Assembly: GCF_011064285.1 (NCBI RefSeq)
Contig: NZ_CP049332.1
Span: 1-64,000, forward strand
Direction of reading: 5' to 3'
Length of the DNA: 64,000 nucleotides
DNA from: Vibrio ziniensis
GTDB lineage: Bacteria; Pseudomonadota; Gammaproteobacteria; Enterobacterales; Vibrionaceae
The translations under genes were made by a program, and so were the position numbers. The notes beneath the pieces are model-generated. The model was not told where the DNA came from, ran no database searches, and worked only from the letters and a program-made list of their open reading frames with translations. Shown in pieces: positions 9,364-17,820 of the stretch. The stretch's first letter is position 1. The number at the start of each line of letters is the position of its first letter.

Positions 9364-10128
9364 TTATATGATTAACGAAAACTGGGATTTTCTGATCAAT
9401 TCATCCCTAACTCTGACGTAAATGTCCTCAACATCCTTAATCAAGTCGCTTTCTAATTCTATGTCATCATAACTATTGTCACTTTTCGAAACATGGCCGA
9501 TGTCAATTTTGGAAGATGAGTCACCATAATTTTTCTTGCCTGTTAACTCAAATTTTTTATACTCCGACTTTAATTTACTCTTCAGACCAATTCTGTTCGT
9601 TAGAAACTCTAAGGATTCATTCGTTTTATTAACTAAACACTCCGCGTCTATGTATGTGATTTTATTTGTATCTTTTATATTACAAATAATATTTCCGATA
9701 TCACTGACACGTTTAGTATAATAATTTGTGGCACCTTCAACTTGCGCAAACTCATGCTTTGGTTCTAGGTTTCTGTATAGTTTACATATACTTTTTATAG
9801 TTCTTTCTGGAGAACGTAACATAAAAATGAAAGAGCAGTTTTCTCTATTAAGTATAGTTTCATTCAAATAGTGTTCACTATGTAGTATCTTATCAAAATA
9901 AAATTTCGTTGGAACTTCCTTACTATTCGCTGAATGAAACATAATCTTCTGCTTTAACAAACTTTTCCAACTGTAATATCCAGTGTGCATTTCATAATAA
10001 CCAGATATTTCATCTGAACTTCCAAGTAGGTGTCCCAACAGTGTAGTATTAGCCCTCATATGACTAATAAGAAATATATGTTGGCTAGGTATTATTAGTT
10101 TGGGGTAGCGTAATAAACTCTTAATCAT
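9364..10128 (-). CDS. Probable sulfotransferase
   Basis: About 254 residues. SHMRANTTLLGHLLGS near the N-terminus fits the 5'-phosphosulfate-binding loop of PAPS-dependent sulfotransferases (R-S/A-x-T-T-L-L), and FIFMLRSPERTIKSI in the middle fits the 3'-phosphate-binding region (R-x-P...S). The ATG at 10128 has AGGTGG five bases upstream and overlaps the preceding glycosyltransferase stop by a few bases; a GTG at 10137 is also open. In this operon the likely acceptor is the polysaccharide, giving a sulfated glycan. Alternative: a related P-loop transferase with another role. Confidence 0.7.
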   Translation of the reverse strand: MIKSLLRYPKLIIPSQHIFLISHMRANTTLLGHLLGSSDEISGYYEMHTGYYSWKSLLKQKIMFHSANSKEVPTKFYFDKILHSEHYLNETILNRENCSFIFMLRSPERTIKSICKLYRNLEPKHEFAQVEGATNYYTKRVSDIGNIICNIKDTNKITYIDAECLVNKTNESLEFLTNRIGLKSKLKSEYKKFELTGKKNYGDSSSKIDIGHVSKSDNSYDDIELESDLIKDVEDIYVRVRDELIRKSQFSLII

Positions 10129-11032
10129 TCTTTCCACCTACGATAGCTGATTCAAGTTCTTTATCATCTATGATTTTTATATTTTCAGATATGATATCAT
10201 CACAAGAATTAATCATATTATAGTTTTCCCACTCTACTTTCTTTCTCTCTGTTAGAAATTCCTTCGAGCTCCAATGCGAAAACTCATCAATAGCGGTATT
10301 TTTTATTTCATAGACTCTCATATCTAAAAATTTAGTCTTGACTACTTTATAGAACCTTGCCTTCAATACCTCAAGTAATTTATCTTTTTCAAAAAACACA
10401 TCCGAACGGTTAGGGAATATTCGAATTTCATTATTGATATCATTGGTGACGCTAAAAATTAATTTATCTTTTAAATAAATAGTTTGAACTTCTATTTCTA
10501 TAAATACAGGCCATAAAGACGTCAGATTCGATAATACTTGTTTAAATTTTCTTTTATCACAAGGGTGTAGCAGCATATCTGCATCCCATTTACAAACGTA
10601 AGCATAGTGGCATTTAGATAGACACCAGTTGTAATAATATGCCAATGAACTAACTGAATTTTGGGGAGTATTCGCATTTTCATCACCACAGCGGCTCACA
10701 TTATGAGGATACTGATAGATATTTATTGCTTTATCTTTATTCTTCTCTACGAAGTCTTTTACAATGGCAACTGTATTATCTGTACTACCATTATCTACAA
10801 ATATAACTTCATCAAATACATCACATACTGAGTTGAGACAGGCGAGAATTTTATCCTCTTCATTTTTGACCCTAAGCATACATGACACACCTTTGGTCCT
10901 ACTAATTCTGTTCAACTTAAAATCAAAGTCTTTGTATTTTTCAATATTTGTAAAATTTCGTCTAAAATTAGGTCCCAACACTCTCCTAGGAAGTTCGATA
11001 AGAGAGATAGTCTTATTTATAATAGATTTCAT
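10121..11032 (-). CDS. Glycosyltransferase family 2
   Basis: A 303-residue GT-A transferase. GVSCMLRVKNEEDKI and VIFVDNGSTDNT form the nucleotide-sugar-binding strand and loop of family 2, and WDADML supplies the DxD-type metal site. The first 40 residues before the fold are unusual for the family and may contact a partner or membrane. The start overlaps the previous glycosyltransferase stop by four bases, indicating coupled translation. Probable step: addition of one sugar to the lipid-linked repeat unit. Confidence 0.87.
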   Translation of the reverse strand: MKSIINKTISLIELPRRVLGPNFRRNFTNIEKYKDFDFKLNRISRTKGVSCMLRVKNEEDKILACLNSVCDVFDEVIFVDNGSTDNTVAIVKDFVEKNKDKAINIYQYPHNVSRCGDENANTPQNSVSSLAYYYNWCLSKCHYAYVCKWDADMLLHPCDKRKFKQVLSNLTSLWPVFIEIEVQTIYLKDKLIFSVTNDINNEIRIFPNRSDVFFEKDKLLEVLKARFYKVVKTKFLDMRVYEIKNTAIDEFSHWSSKEFLTERKKVEWENYNMINSCDDIISENIKIIDDKELESAIVGGKND

Positions 11033-12033
11033 TTACTCATCCCGGTTAGACATTTAAAATATAAATAGGAAGTAAATAAAAGCCATTTCAATGTAAATCG
11101 CATTCCTAATGCCTGGCGAGAATAAATCAAACCTTCTTTAAACTTTTCCTGATTGTAGAATCCTTCAGCCATTTTCTTTAGAATATACATTTTACCAGTA
11201 GTACAATGGTCAATTATGAGTCGATTATTTGATAACGAGATGCCTTTATCATAGACTCTCATTTGATAGATCAGTTTTTCAGCAAAACTCACTAATGTTG
11301 ACATGTTATCCTTCTTCTTAACATCAGGAATATTGTGCTTAGATACTACGGCAGGGTTATAAAAAATCACCGCAGCATTATCAATAGTTCTTATATAAAA
11401 ATCTCTATCACATTCATATCTGATATTTTCGTCCATTCCGCCAATAACCTGGTATAGGTCTTTTTTGATTATGGTACAGTTTAGATGTGCGAATCCTTTA
11501 CTCTTTAAAAGAAAAGGGATGTCAACTAGGCAGCTTCCTTGATTGTCAGCTGTTTTGTCAGATATTTGATCCCTTAAGTCTTCTATCCATACATCTTGTT
11601 CTTTTCTAGAACCATCTGAATAGTAAGCACTTTGATTGGTATAATAAACATCAACTTCTTTAGATGAATTTAAAATCGACTTGGATGCTCGGGATAAATG
11701 TTGGGGATCTGTCCAATAGTCATCATCATCAAGAAAGCAAACATATTTCCCAGACGCCATACTGACACCATAATTCATTGAATAACTCTGTCCGTGGCCT
11801 AAAGGACGATGTATTAATTCATAAAAACGAACTTTCCCATCTGAGCCATGCTTAGATTTTATAGAATTGTAGCCTTCCAAAAATTCTTTAGTTGAACCAT
11901 CATTAACCACGATAATTTCATAAGAATCAAATTCTTGAGACAATACAGAATCAAGCGCCATTTTGAATAATTGAGGCCGATTCCTTGTTGGAATAACGAC
12001 AGAGAATATTATTTTTTTTGGACGTTCTTCCAT
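11029..12033 (-). CDS. Glycosyltransferase family 2
   Basis: A 334-residue GT-A transferase beginning FSVVIPTRNRPQLF with IIVVNDGSTKEF and a metal-binding FLDDDDYW, all classic family 2 features. A C-terminal segment of about 100 residues is helical and may form the acceptor domain. Its start touches the stop of the deacetylase gene (one base overlap), so the two are coupled. It differs clearly from the following family 2 enzyme, so it is not a recent duplication. Confidence 0.88.
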   Translation of the reverse strand: MEERPKKIIFSVVIPTRNRPQLFKMALDSVLSQEFDSYEIIVVNDGSTKEFLEGYNSIKSKHGSDGKVRFYELIHRPLGHGQSYSMNYGVSMASGKYVCFLDDDDYWTDPQHLSRASKSILNSSKEVDVYYTNQSAYYSDGSRKEQDVWIEDLRDQISDKTADNQGSCLVDIPFLLKSKGFAHLNCTIIKKDLYQVIGGMDENIRYECDRDFYIRTIDNAAVIFYNPAVVSKHNIPDVKKKDNMSTLVSFAEKLIYQMRVYDKGISLSNNRLIIDHCTTGKMYILKKMAEGFYNQEKFKEGLIYSRQALGMRFTLKWLLFTSYLYFKCLTGMSK

Positions 12034-12995
12034 TAACGGTTACTCCCTATCATGTCTTGTGGTCTTACAATTTCAGTATTGTCTAATTCATTAAACCAGG
12101 TGATATAATCAGCAATAGTTTGTTTAAACTTGAGAAGATCATCACCATGCATAACATAAGGTGTTAGTTTCGCTGTAGAGCTTGGGGAATGGAAAGAGAG
12201 CAAAAAGTCTGTTTGACCAATATTTATCTGTGACTCAGTAACCTGCTTCATTTGACTAAAAGTGAAGCCTTCCGGTGATAGGCGATAACGCTTAATCCGC
12301 ATCAACTTGCCAACTAAACGTGTTATCAAACTAGCTTGAATTTTAGTGAATAATTCTGGTCGATTATTCAAATAGCGGCTCACCCAAGGAAACAAAGATA
12401 TTATAGAGCTCGTATGCGGAAAATAAGTTATATGACTATCACAAAATCTTTTATTCGAGTAATGACTAAAGTCAGGGCCATTCTGGCGACTAAAATCACA
12501 GTAAGCACTAATACTCAGATCCATGTTGTACGCCAGCTCTTTTAAAATAGACTGTGTATTGGGACCAATACCATAGCGTCCTGCGAGATAAGTCTTAGGA
12601 CGAGTTCCGGTGGCTTTTTCAATGGCGTCAGTTAATACTTTCAGTTTTGCATATTCTTGTTCTTTAGTAAGGTTCCCTGGATAAGAATACTCTGCCGGTA
12701 CTTCATCATGACTATTTTCAAAAGGTGGACATACCCATGGATGTTGGTGGGCAGCAAACTCTACTTTGTCACCGGAAACGTATTTGTAATGTTCCACGAC
12801 CTTGCAACCACCTTCGCTAGTTACGAATGGATAGTCCATTGCTAATGTCACTTTCCCTCCAAGCTCAATGATGTCATCGACAATTTCAATCAGTGAGTCA
12901 GCATGTGTCACTGTGGTATTTGAACGATAGAAGCCTCTGTTCCAATCAAATTCTTCTTCTGCATGAATAACTATCGCTAACCTTACCTCAGACAT
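12033..12995 (-). CDS. WalW-like polysaccharide deacetylase-type protein
   Basis: A 320-residue cytosolic protein resembling the WalW/WbmS branch of polysaccharide deacetylases. It opens LAIVIHAEEEFDWNR, placing an acidic metal-binding cluster at the start of the barrel; EFAAHQHPWVCPP supplies the H-x-H metal site, and LSFHSPSS gives a late conserved histidine. Canonical NodB deacetylases have a D-D motif at the first site; here it is E-E-E-F-D. The gene overlaps the end of the ATP-grasp/phosphatase gene by 13 bases. Similar genes occur in PEP-CTERM-linked exopolysaccharide loci, where the substrate is not established. Confidence 0.72.
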   Translation of the reverse strand: MSEVRLAIVIHAEEEFDWNRGFYRSNTTVTHADSLIEIVDDIIELGGKVTLAMDYPFVTSEGGCKVVEHYKYVSGDKVEFAAHQHPWVCPPFENSHDEVPAEYSYPGNLTKEQEYAKLKVLTDAIEKATGTRPKTYLAGRYGIGPNTQSILKELAYNMDLSISAYCDFSRQNGPDFSHYSNKRFCDSHITYFPHTSSIISLFPWVSRYLNNRPELFTKIQASLITRLVGKLMRIKRYRLSPEGFTFSQMKQVTESQINIGQTDFLLSFHSPSSTAKLTPYVMHGDDLLKFKQTIADYITWFNELDNTEIVRPQDMIGSNR

Positions 12996-14749
12996 AGCTG
13001 AACCTCTTTAACAATATCTGACAGTCCGTTTACAGCACTACTAATCTTCTGATAGCAACCTTTAATCTCATCGACACTTTTCCCATATGGGTCTTCAATT
13101 TCGGGTATCAGCGGGAGACGAGCTTCGACTAGATCCGCAGCACAAAATGCATGATTTATCCGATAATAAGAACGCAATTTTTGATGGTTACTTTCATCGA
13201 AATAAATCAAAATGTCTGACTCATTAACATCACTTTGTGTTAACCACTTAGATCTATGTTCCGCTATATCATAGTCCAGTTCAGATGCCGCCTTTACTGC
13301 ATCATCTGGACTAAAACGCTGTTCATGCATATGAAATCCAAACGAATCACATTGAATATCTGTATTGATTTCAGCTATCAGCGATTTCATACAAGCTTCG
13401 GCAAATGGGCTACGCATAATATTGCCAAAGCAGACAAACACAATTCGTCTATTACTGTCCGCCAACATCAATTTTCTCAGTTTATGTCGAGTCTGAATTC
13501 GGCGAAGACGCAATCGAATTTTATTATTTTTCAACAGGGCCCCGGCAAAGGTTTTTGATAATATGGTTAACTCAGCAATGAATGGCCCAATGTCTAGACG
13601 ATGAAAACTATCTACTGTTTCTGAAGGGCTCAATATTTTCAATACCTGAAATAGGCGTAACGCTGTCTTTGATATAGCCTTTAAATTAGTCATTTCTTCT
13701 CTTGACTGTTCAAACTCTCTCTTAATTTCATATAAATCAGCAATGAGCGCACGGGCAGTATTTTGATATCGATAAGAAGTAATAGGCGAAGTTGGCAACA
13801 GTCCCTTAACTAGATAATCTGCGTATAATCTAGGGAAATCTACTCCCGAGAAAACAGCTAGGGGAAGTGATCCCCAAAATCGTGCGTTAACCTCTACCAA
13901 AATCCATGCATGAGTATCAGGATTTCTCCGAAATTCAAACATTGCGACTCCTGTAAATCCTGTGTAGTGACACAAGTCTTTCGTCGCTTTAAGTAATTCA
14001 CTACCTAACTCGATGCTTTTTCTATATGAGCTTCCCCCTCCACTTGTTGGCTCCGCAACACGACTATGAGCAAACGCCGCATGCACCTCTCCATTAACAG
14101 AAAATACTGAAACACCTTCACCTCTGCCTGCAAAAAAGGCTTCAATGAGATATACCTGCTCGGAGTAGCTCTGTTTACGGTACTTGTTATATTCTTGCTC
14201 TGAATGCACTATCAAAACTTTTTGGCGTTGGGAAAGATTTGTTTCTTCAAATGATTGCAAAGGTTTTATCACAAACCGTTCGCCAAATTCTTTCACTAAC
14301 TCTGAATAAGATATTTGAGACAGGTAAACCCTTTTTCCTTGCGCAACAGGAATCTGACAAGCTAGAGCTGCTTCTTTGGTTTTCCATTTATCGAACAGAA
14401 TATCAAGGCCAACTGAATTGGAGATCGCGAGCTTAGTCTGTGGCGGTAGATTATCTTTTGCCGACCATAACGGATAAATTGATCTTTCATCACACGGTAT
14501 AACCAGATCATACTGATACCATTCAATCAGTTTTACTACGTTATTGAGCCATTCCGTTTGAGAACAAGACTGGTAGTTATAAAAATATGCAGCTTTTATA
14601 TATTTACTCTTTAGCGCAGCACTGGTTCGGTCATAACAAACTACATGTACTTGATAACCAGCTTGCCCTAAAGAACGAATCACAGATAAAAAGCTCCTTG
14701 TGTCTTCCCCTAAAACCAATACGGATAATTGTTTGCTTTCTGTCGCCAT
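12983..14749 (-). CDS. Fusion of ATP-grasp ligase and low-molecular-weight protein tyrosine phosphatase
   Basis: About 588 residues with two enzymes in one chain. Residues about 5-370 are an ATP-grasp ligase (carbamoyl-phosphate-synthase-like): SVLVLGEDTRSFLSVIRSLG begins the first domain, ERFVIKPLQSFEE the ATP lysine region, and ILVEVNARFWGS the metal-binding E-x-N. The last about 145 residues are a low-molecular-weight tyrosine phosphatase with VCFGNIMRSP as the C-x5-R-S phosphate loop and EDPYGKS with the general-acid aspartate. The second cysteine usual in the loop is replaced by methionine. The ATG at 14749 starts right before the first domain; upstream in-frame codons to 14854 lack a convincing site. 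Possible role: amino-acid or peptide attachment to the glycan plus dephosphorylation of a tyrosine-kinase regulator; both are inference. Confidence 0.85.
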   Translation of the reverse strand: MATESKQLSVLVLGEDTRSFLSVIRSLGQAGYQVHVVCYDRTSAALKSKYIKAAYFYNYQSCSQTEWLNNVVKLIEWYQYDLVIPCDERSIYPLWSAKDNLPPQTKLAISNSVGLDILFDKWKTKEAALACQIPVAQGKRVYLSQISYSELVKEFGERFVIKPLQSFEETNLSQRQKVLIVHSEQEYNKYRKQSYSEQVYLIEAFFAGRGEGVSVFSVNGEVHAAFAHSRVAEPTSGGGSSYRKSIELGSELLKATKDLCHYTGFTGVAMFEFRRNPDTHAWILVEVNARFWGSLPLAVFSGVDFPRLYADYLVKGLLPTSPITSYRYQNTARALIADLYEIKREFEQSREEMTNLKAISKTALRLFQVLKILSPSETVDSFHRLDIGPFIAELTILSKTFAGALLKNNKIRLRLRRIQTRHKLRKLMLADSNRRIVFVCFGNIMRSPFAEACMKSLIAEINTDIQCDSFGFHMHEQRFSPDDAVKAASELDYDIAEHRSKWLTQSDVNESDILIYFDESNHQKLRSYYRINHAFCAADLVEARLPLIPEIEDPYGKSVDEIKGCYQKISSAVNGLSDIVKEVQLCLR

Positions 14750-14859
14750 CGTTATTCCATTAACTTGAGCATTGAATTCTTTATGTATCTGCTGAATTAA
14801 TAATTTTTCACACATTAACCATATGATGAAGTAATGACATTTGCCTTCAGACACTTTAA

Positions 14860-16368
14860 CTATATGAAATTTTTTACCTTTACAGATATAGCAGCTTTCA
14901 ATCGTAAAAGTAGACTATGGAGATAAAAATAATCAGGACTCATCCGTCTGACACTGTATACAACGCCAATCATTACCGGAATAAACACAACTGCACCTAC
15001 AGCTACTGCCAATACTAGATTTATTGGTTCTGAAAAATAAATGTTACTTAAAAGCGCATCGATTGCTTTATACATAATGAGAGCAGGAAAAAAGGGTAAA
15101 ACAAACACCGATAAAACTCGGGTTAGACTCATACCTAAAATCCATTTATAGGCAACAAATAACAGTGCAATAAATAAAACGACTAAAGAGACACGATACG
15201 TCGCATACTGATACAGTGTCGTATTACTTCTCTCTCCTAAATAACTAAAGCCAACTACAATACAAGCCACCATAACTATATCAATAATAACTAATTGTTT
15301 GACTTTACTGAGGCTAATAAGAGCGGTCTGTAACGCAATATTCAAAGGCATAGAAAGCATAAGCAAACTCAATATTCCTAAAATGGGTGCAGCCGTTTGC
15401 CATTGTTCTCCCAACACAACATTAACAATTTCTTTATTCAAAGCATAAATCCCTACAGCAGAAGGCACGACTAGCATATAAGCAACGCTTAAATATTGAG
15501 CTATCTTATCGTGTAACGTGTCTCGGTTATGAGATATCTTAGAAATTCCTGAATATAATGAACTGGTTGCGGGAGCTATCAATTCAGAGAAGGGCAACCA
15601 AGCAAATTCTTGGCTGATTCTATAGGTTCCAACATCACCGCTTGGCAATAGTTTCCCTAGGAGCAAAACATCAATACGAGATCGAATATATCCGGTAATC
15701 GTTGACAACAGCATCCATTTAGAAAAATCCCACTGCTTACCCCACTCATTCATCGACCATCTAGGACGATAAGGGTGAATGAAATATGAACCAATTAGAG
15801 TAAATGTTTCATTTACTACAATTCCAATAATCAAAGCCCAATAGTTCCTTAGCCATAGAGCCAGACAAATTGTAACGGGGAAAACGATAAGCTTTACTGT
15901 CGTCGCTAAGCGAGTTAAAGGAAAATAGTTTAACTCTCGCTCATATTGAACCAATCCAATGTTTTTTAAAGCACCTAACAAAGGAATAACACAACAAAGC
16001 AACAAAACAGGCTGTAATTCTGGTTGCGCCATCCAGTTCGCTAAAGGCTCAGAAAAGGCGACAATAAATAAAGAACAAAAACATTTAAGAGCAAGGTTTA
16101 ATGACCAAGCGCTGTTAAGTAAGTCATCTGTACATTGCTTCGCTTTAATTACATATTTATCAGTGCCAATTTCCGATACAGTGATAAATAAAGCAATAAT
16201 AATACTTGTTAGAGATGCAATACCAAAATCAGCAGGAGACAACAAACGAACAAGGATAAGTGTGCTGATAATACCAATGAGTCGATTCGCCCACTTAGCA
16301 ACAAGATTCCACAGATATCCTATCGCCATTCTTTTATTTAAGCTTTCATCCATATACTTACTTTGCAC
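14860..16368 (-). CDS. Wzx-type polysaccharide flippase (first copy in the operon)
   Basis: A 502-residue inner-membrane transporter of the MOP superfamily with about 12-14 helices. STLILVRLLSPADFG near the N-terminus is the WzxC-type signature, and RNYWALIIGIV is a conserved mid-protein helix. It should translocate the undecaprenyl-linked repeat unit. The acetyltransferase gene ends 22 bases before its start. It shares many aligned blocks with the flippase at 5832-7319 in the same operon. An alternative start a few residues in (MDESLNKRMAIGY) is equally plausible. Confidence 0.9.
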   Translation of the reverse strand: MQSKYMDESLNKRMAIGYLWNLVAKWANRLIGIISTLILVRLLSPADFGIASLTSIIIALFITVSEIGTDKYVIKAKQCTDDLLNSAWSLNLALKCFCSLFIVAFSEPLANWMAQPELQPVLLLCCVIPLLGALKNIGLVQYERELNYFPLTRLATTVKLIVFPVTICLALWLRNYWALIIGIVVNETFTLIGSYFIHPYRPRWSMNEWGKQWDFSKWMLLSTITGYIRSRIDVLLLGKLLPSGDVGTYRISQEFAWLPFSELIAPATSSLYSGISKISHNRDTLHDKIAQYLSVAYMLVVPSAVGIYALNKEIVNVVLGEQWQTAAPILGILSLLMLSMPLNIALQTALISLSKVKQLVIIDIVMVACIVVGFSYLGERSNTTLYQYATYRVSLVVLFIALLFVAYKWILGMSLTRVLSVFVLPFFPALIMYKAIDALLSNIYFSEPINLVLAVAVGAVVFIPVMIGVVYSVRRMSPDYFYLHSLLLRLKAAISVKVKNFI

Positions 16369-16389
16369 CTGTTTAAGCCGCTAAGCTAG

Positions 16390-17535
16390 CTAGAGGCTAT
16401 ACGGTTTTCCATCAGTCCATAGTTTATGTTTTAGTTCTCGTGCATAATTTTCGATCGCTAACAACCAACGATTATGTTCATATTGATATACGGCCAATGT
16501 ACCCGTTTTATTGGCAAAGGTTCTTTTATAGCGCCCCTTTCCGCCCATAAAATCATATCTTTCGGCTCCCTCTTTAATTGCTTTTTCTATTAGCAAGTAA
16601 TGGGAAACCAATCCTGGTTTATAATGAGAGCTCATGTTGGAATGACTGTAATTCATTGCGCAGAAATAAAAATAAATAACACTACGATATTTAAAATTGT
16701 AGACAATACCTATAGTTTCGTTACCCGCTTGAATGTGATGTAATTCAATAACACCTGCTGGTAATCCTGTACGAATAAGTTGAGTGTGAAAAGAAACAAA
16801 CTTTTCATTTGCAAGACCACTTCCCGAACTTTCCCCTCCCCATCTAGCCAAATGATAGGGCCCAGCGAGTTGCAATAGACTCAAAGCATCTTTAACTGTC
16901 TGCATAGTATTAACTGTTATAGGACCGATATCCTCATATTTACGCAAACTACGCGTAATTTGATAACGCGCATTACGAGACAAGGATTTCAATAATGCTG
17001 GCGTTTCACATGAGAAGTCTTTGAGTTCAAGACTATAGCTGTTAGTCTCCCAAATTTTTCGTTCACACAAACCACAGGTATTTAGAGTTGAATAGAGTTC
17101 GGGCTTGCTGGCACCAACAATGAAAGCACCATTCTTCTCAATCCAGTAGGCCACACTAGAAAACATGGCAGAGCGGATTTGTTCACTATTATGGGAAGAG
17201 ACTAGAAAATCATTATATTCAATCCATATCTGATCTTCTGAAAAAATTCCTGTTCGATGCAAATAGTGTTTTACCCTAAATCGATCAATACCCACTTCAC
17301 AAGATTTGGTTACGATAATACCAAGGCCTACTGTGTCTCCATTGAGGCGAGCCTCTAGAACATAGAATTGTCTAACGAAAGAATCTAGCCAGGTACCAAT
17401 CCAGAACCAGCTAAGAAAAAAATTAGCTTGTGACTTTGGTTCTAATCTCAACCAAACCGCTTTAAGCCATTCTTTATCTGGATTTTTGAACCATTCACAC
17501 TGAACATTATTTCTTTCCCTTAAGATCACAGTCAT
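16390..17535 (-). CDS. GNAT/FemAB-like acetyltransferase (BioF2-like)
   Basis: A 381-residue protein with two GNAT-like halves. The C-terminal half contains the region typical of the Acetyltransf_6 (BioF2-like) family: RNARYQITRSLRKYE, later GNETIGIVYNFKY, and the ending SHYLLIEKAIKEGAERYDFMGG followed by YKR. Proteins of this type are frequent in exopolysaccharide loci with an exosortase, and are thought to transfer an acyl or aminoacyl group to a sugar; the substrate is not known. It is the first gene of the long minus-strand operon; its promoter must lie in the roughly 285-base gap shared with prsT. Confidence 0.8.
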   Translation of the reverse strand: MTVILRERNNVQCEWFKNPDKEWLKAVWLRLEPKSQANFFLSWFWIGTWLDSFVRQFYVLEARLNGDTVGLGIIVTKSCEVGIDRFRVKHYLHRTGIFSEDQIWIEYNDFLVSSHNSEQIRSAMFSSVAYWIEKNGAFIVGASKPELYSTLNTCGLCERKIWETNSYSLELKDFSCETPALLKSLSRNARYQITRSLRKYEDIGPITVNTMQTVKDALSLLQLAGPYHLARWGGESSGSGLANEKFVSFHTQLIRTGLPAGVIELHHIQAGNETIGIVYNFKYRSVIYFYFCAMNYSHSNMSSHYKPGLVSHYLLIEKAIKEGAERYDFMGGKGRYKRTFANKTGTLAVYQYEHNRWLLAIENYARELKHKLWTDGKPYSL

Positions 17536-17820
17536 CCCTTAAATAAAACATTAGATTATCAAGACAAACATTAACATCACTATTTCAGATTCTAGGCAGA
17601 AACAGGATCTAATAAAATTTTTGTGCCAGAGTGTGAAAGTATAGAAGTAAATTCAGAACTATACACAAAATAATCTAATCAACTAAATGAAAAATAAAAA
17701 GTTATCATATTTGAGAAATTATAAATAATCTGATCTTACCGCTTGAAAAATTTCATACTAAAGTTCGTAATAGTCTATGCTTTAGAAGCATTTGTCATTT
17801 TATCTCAACTAGGGAAAGAT

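Noticed and set aside
17611..17628. Possible sigma-54 promoter on the minus strand before the acetyltransferase gene
   Set aside because: The -24 part TGGCAC is present but the -12 position reads TTTT, lacking the required GC.
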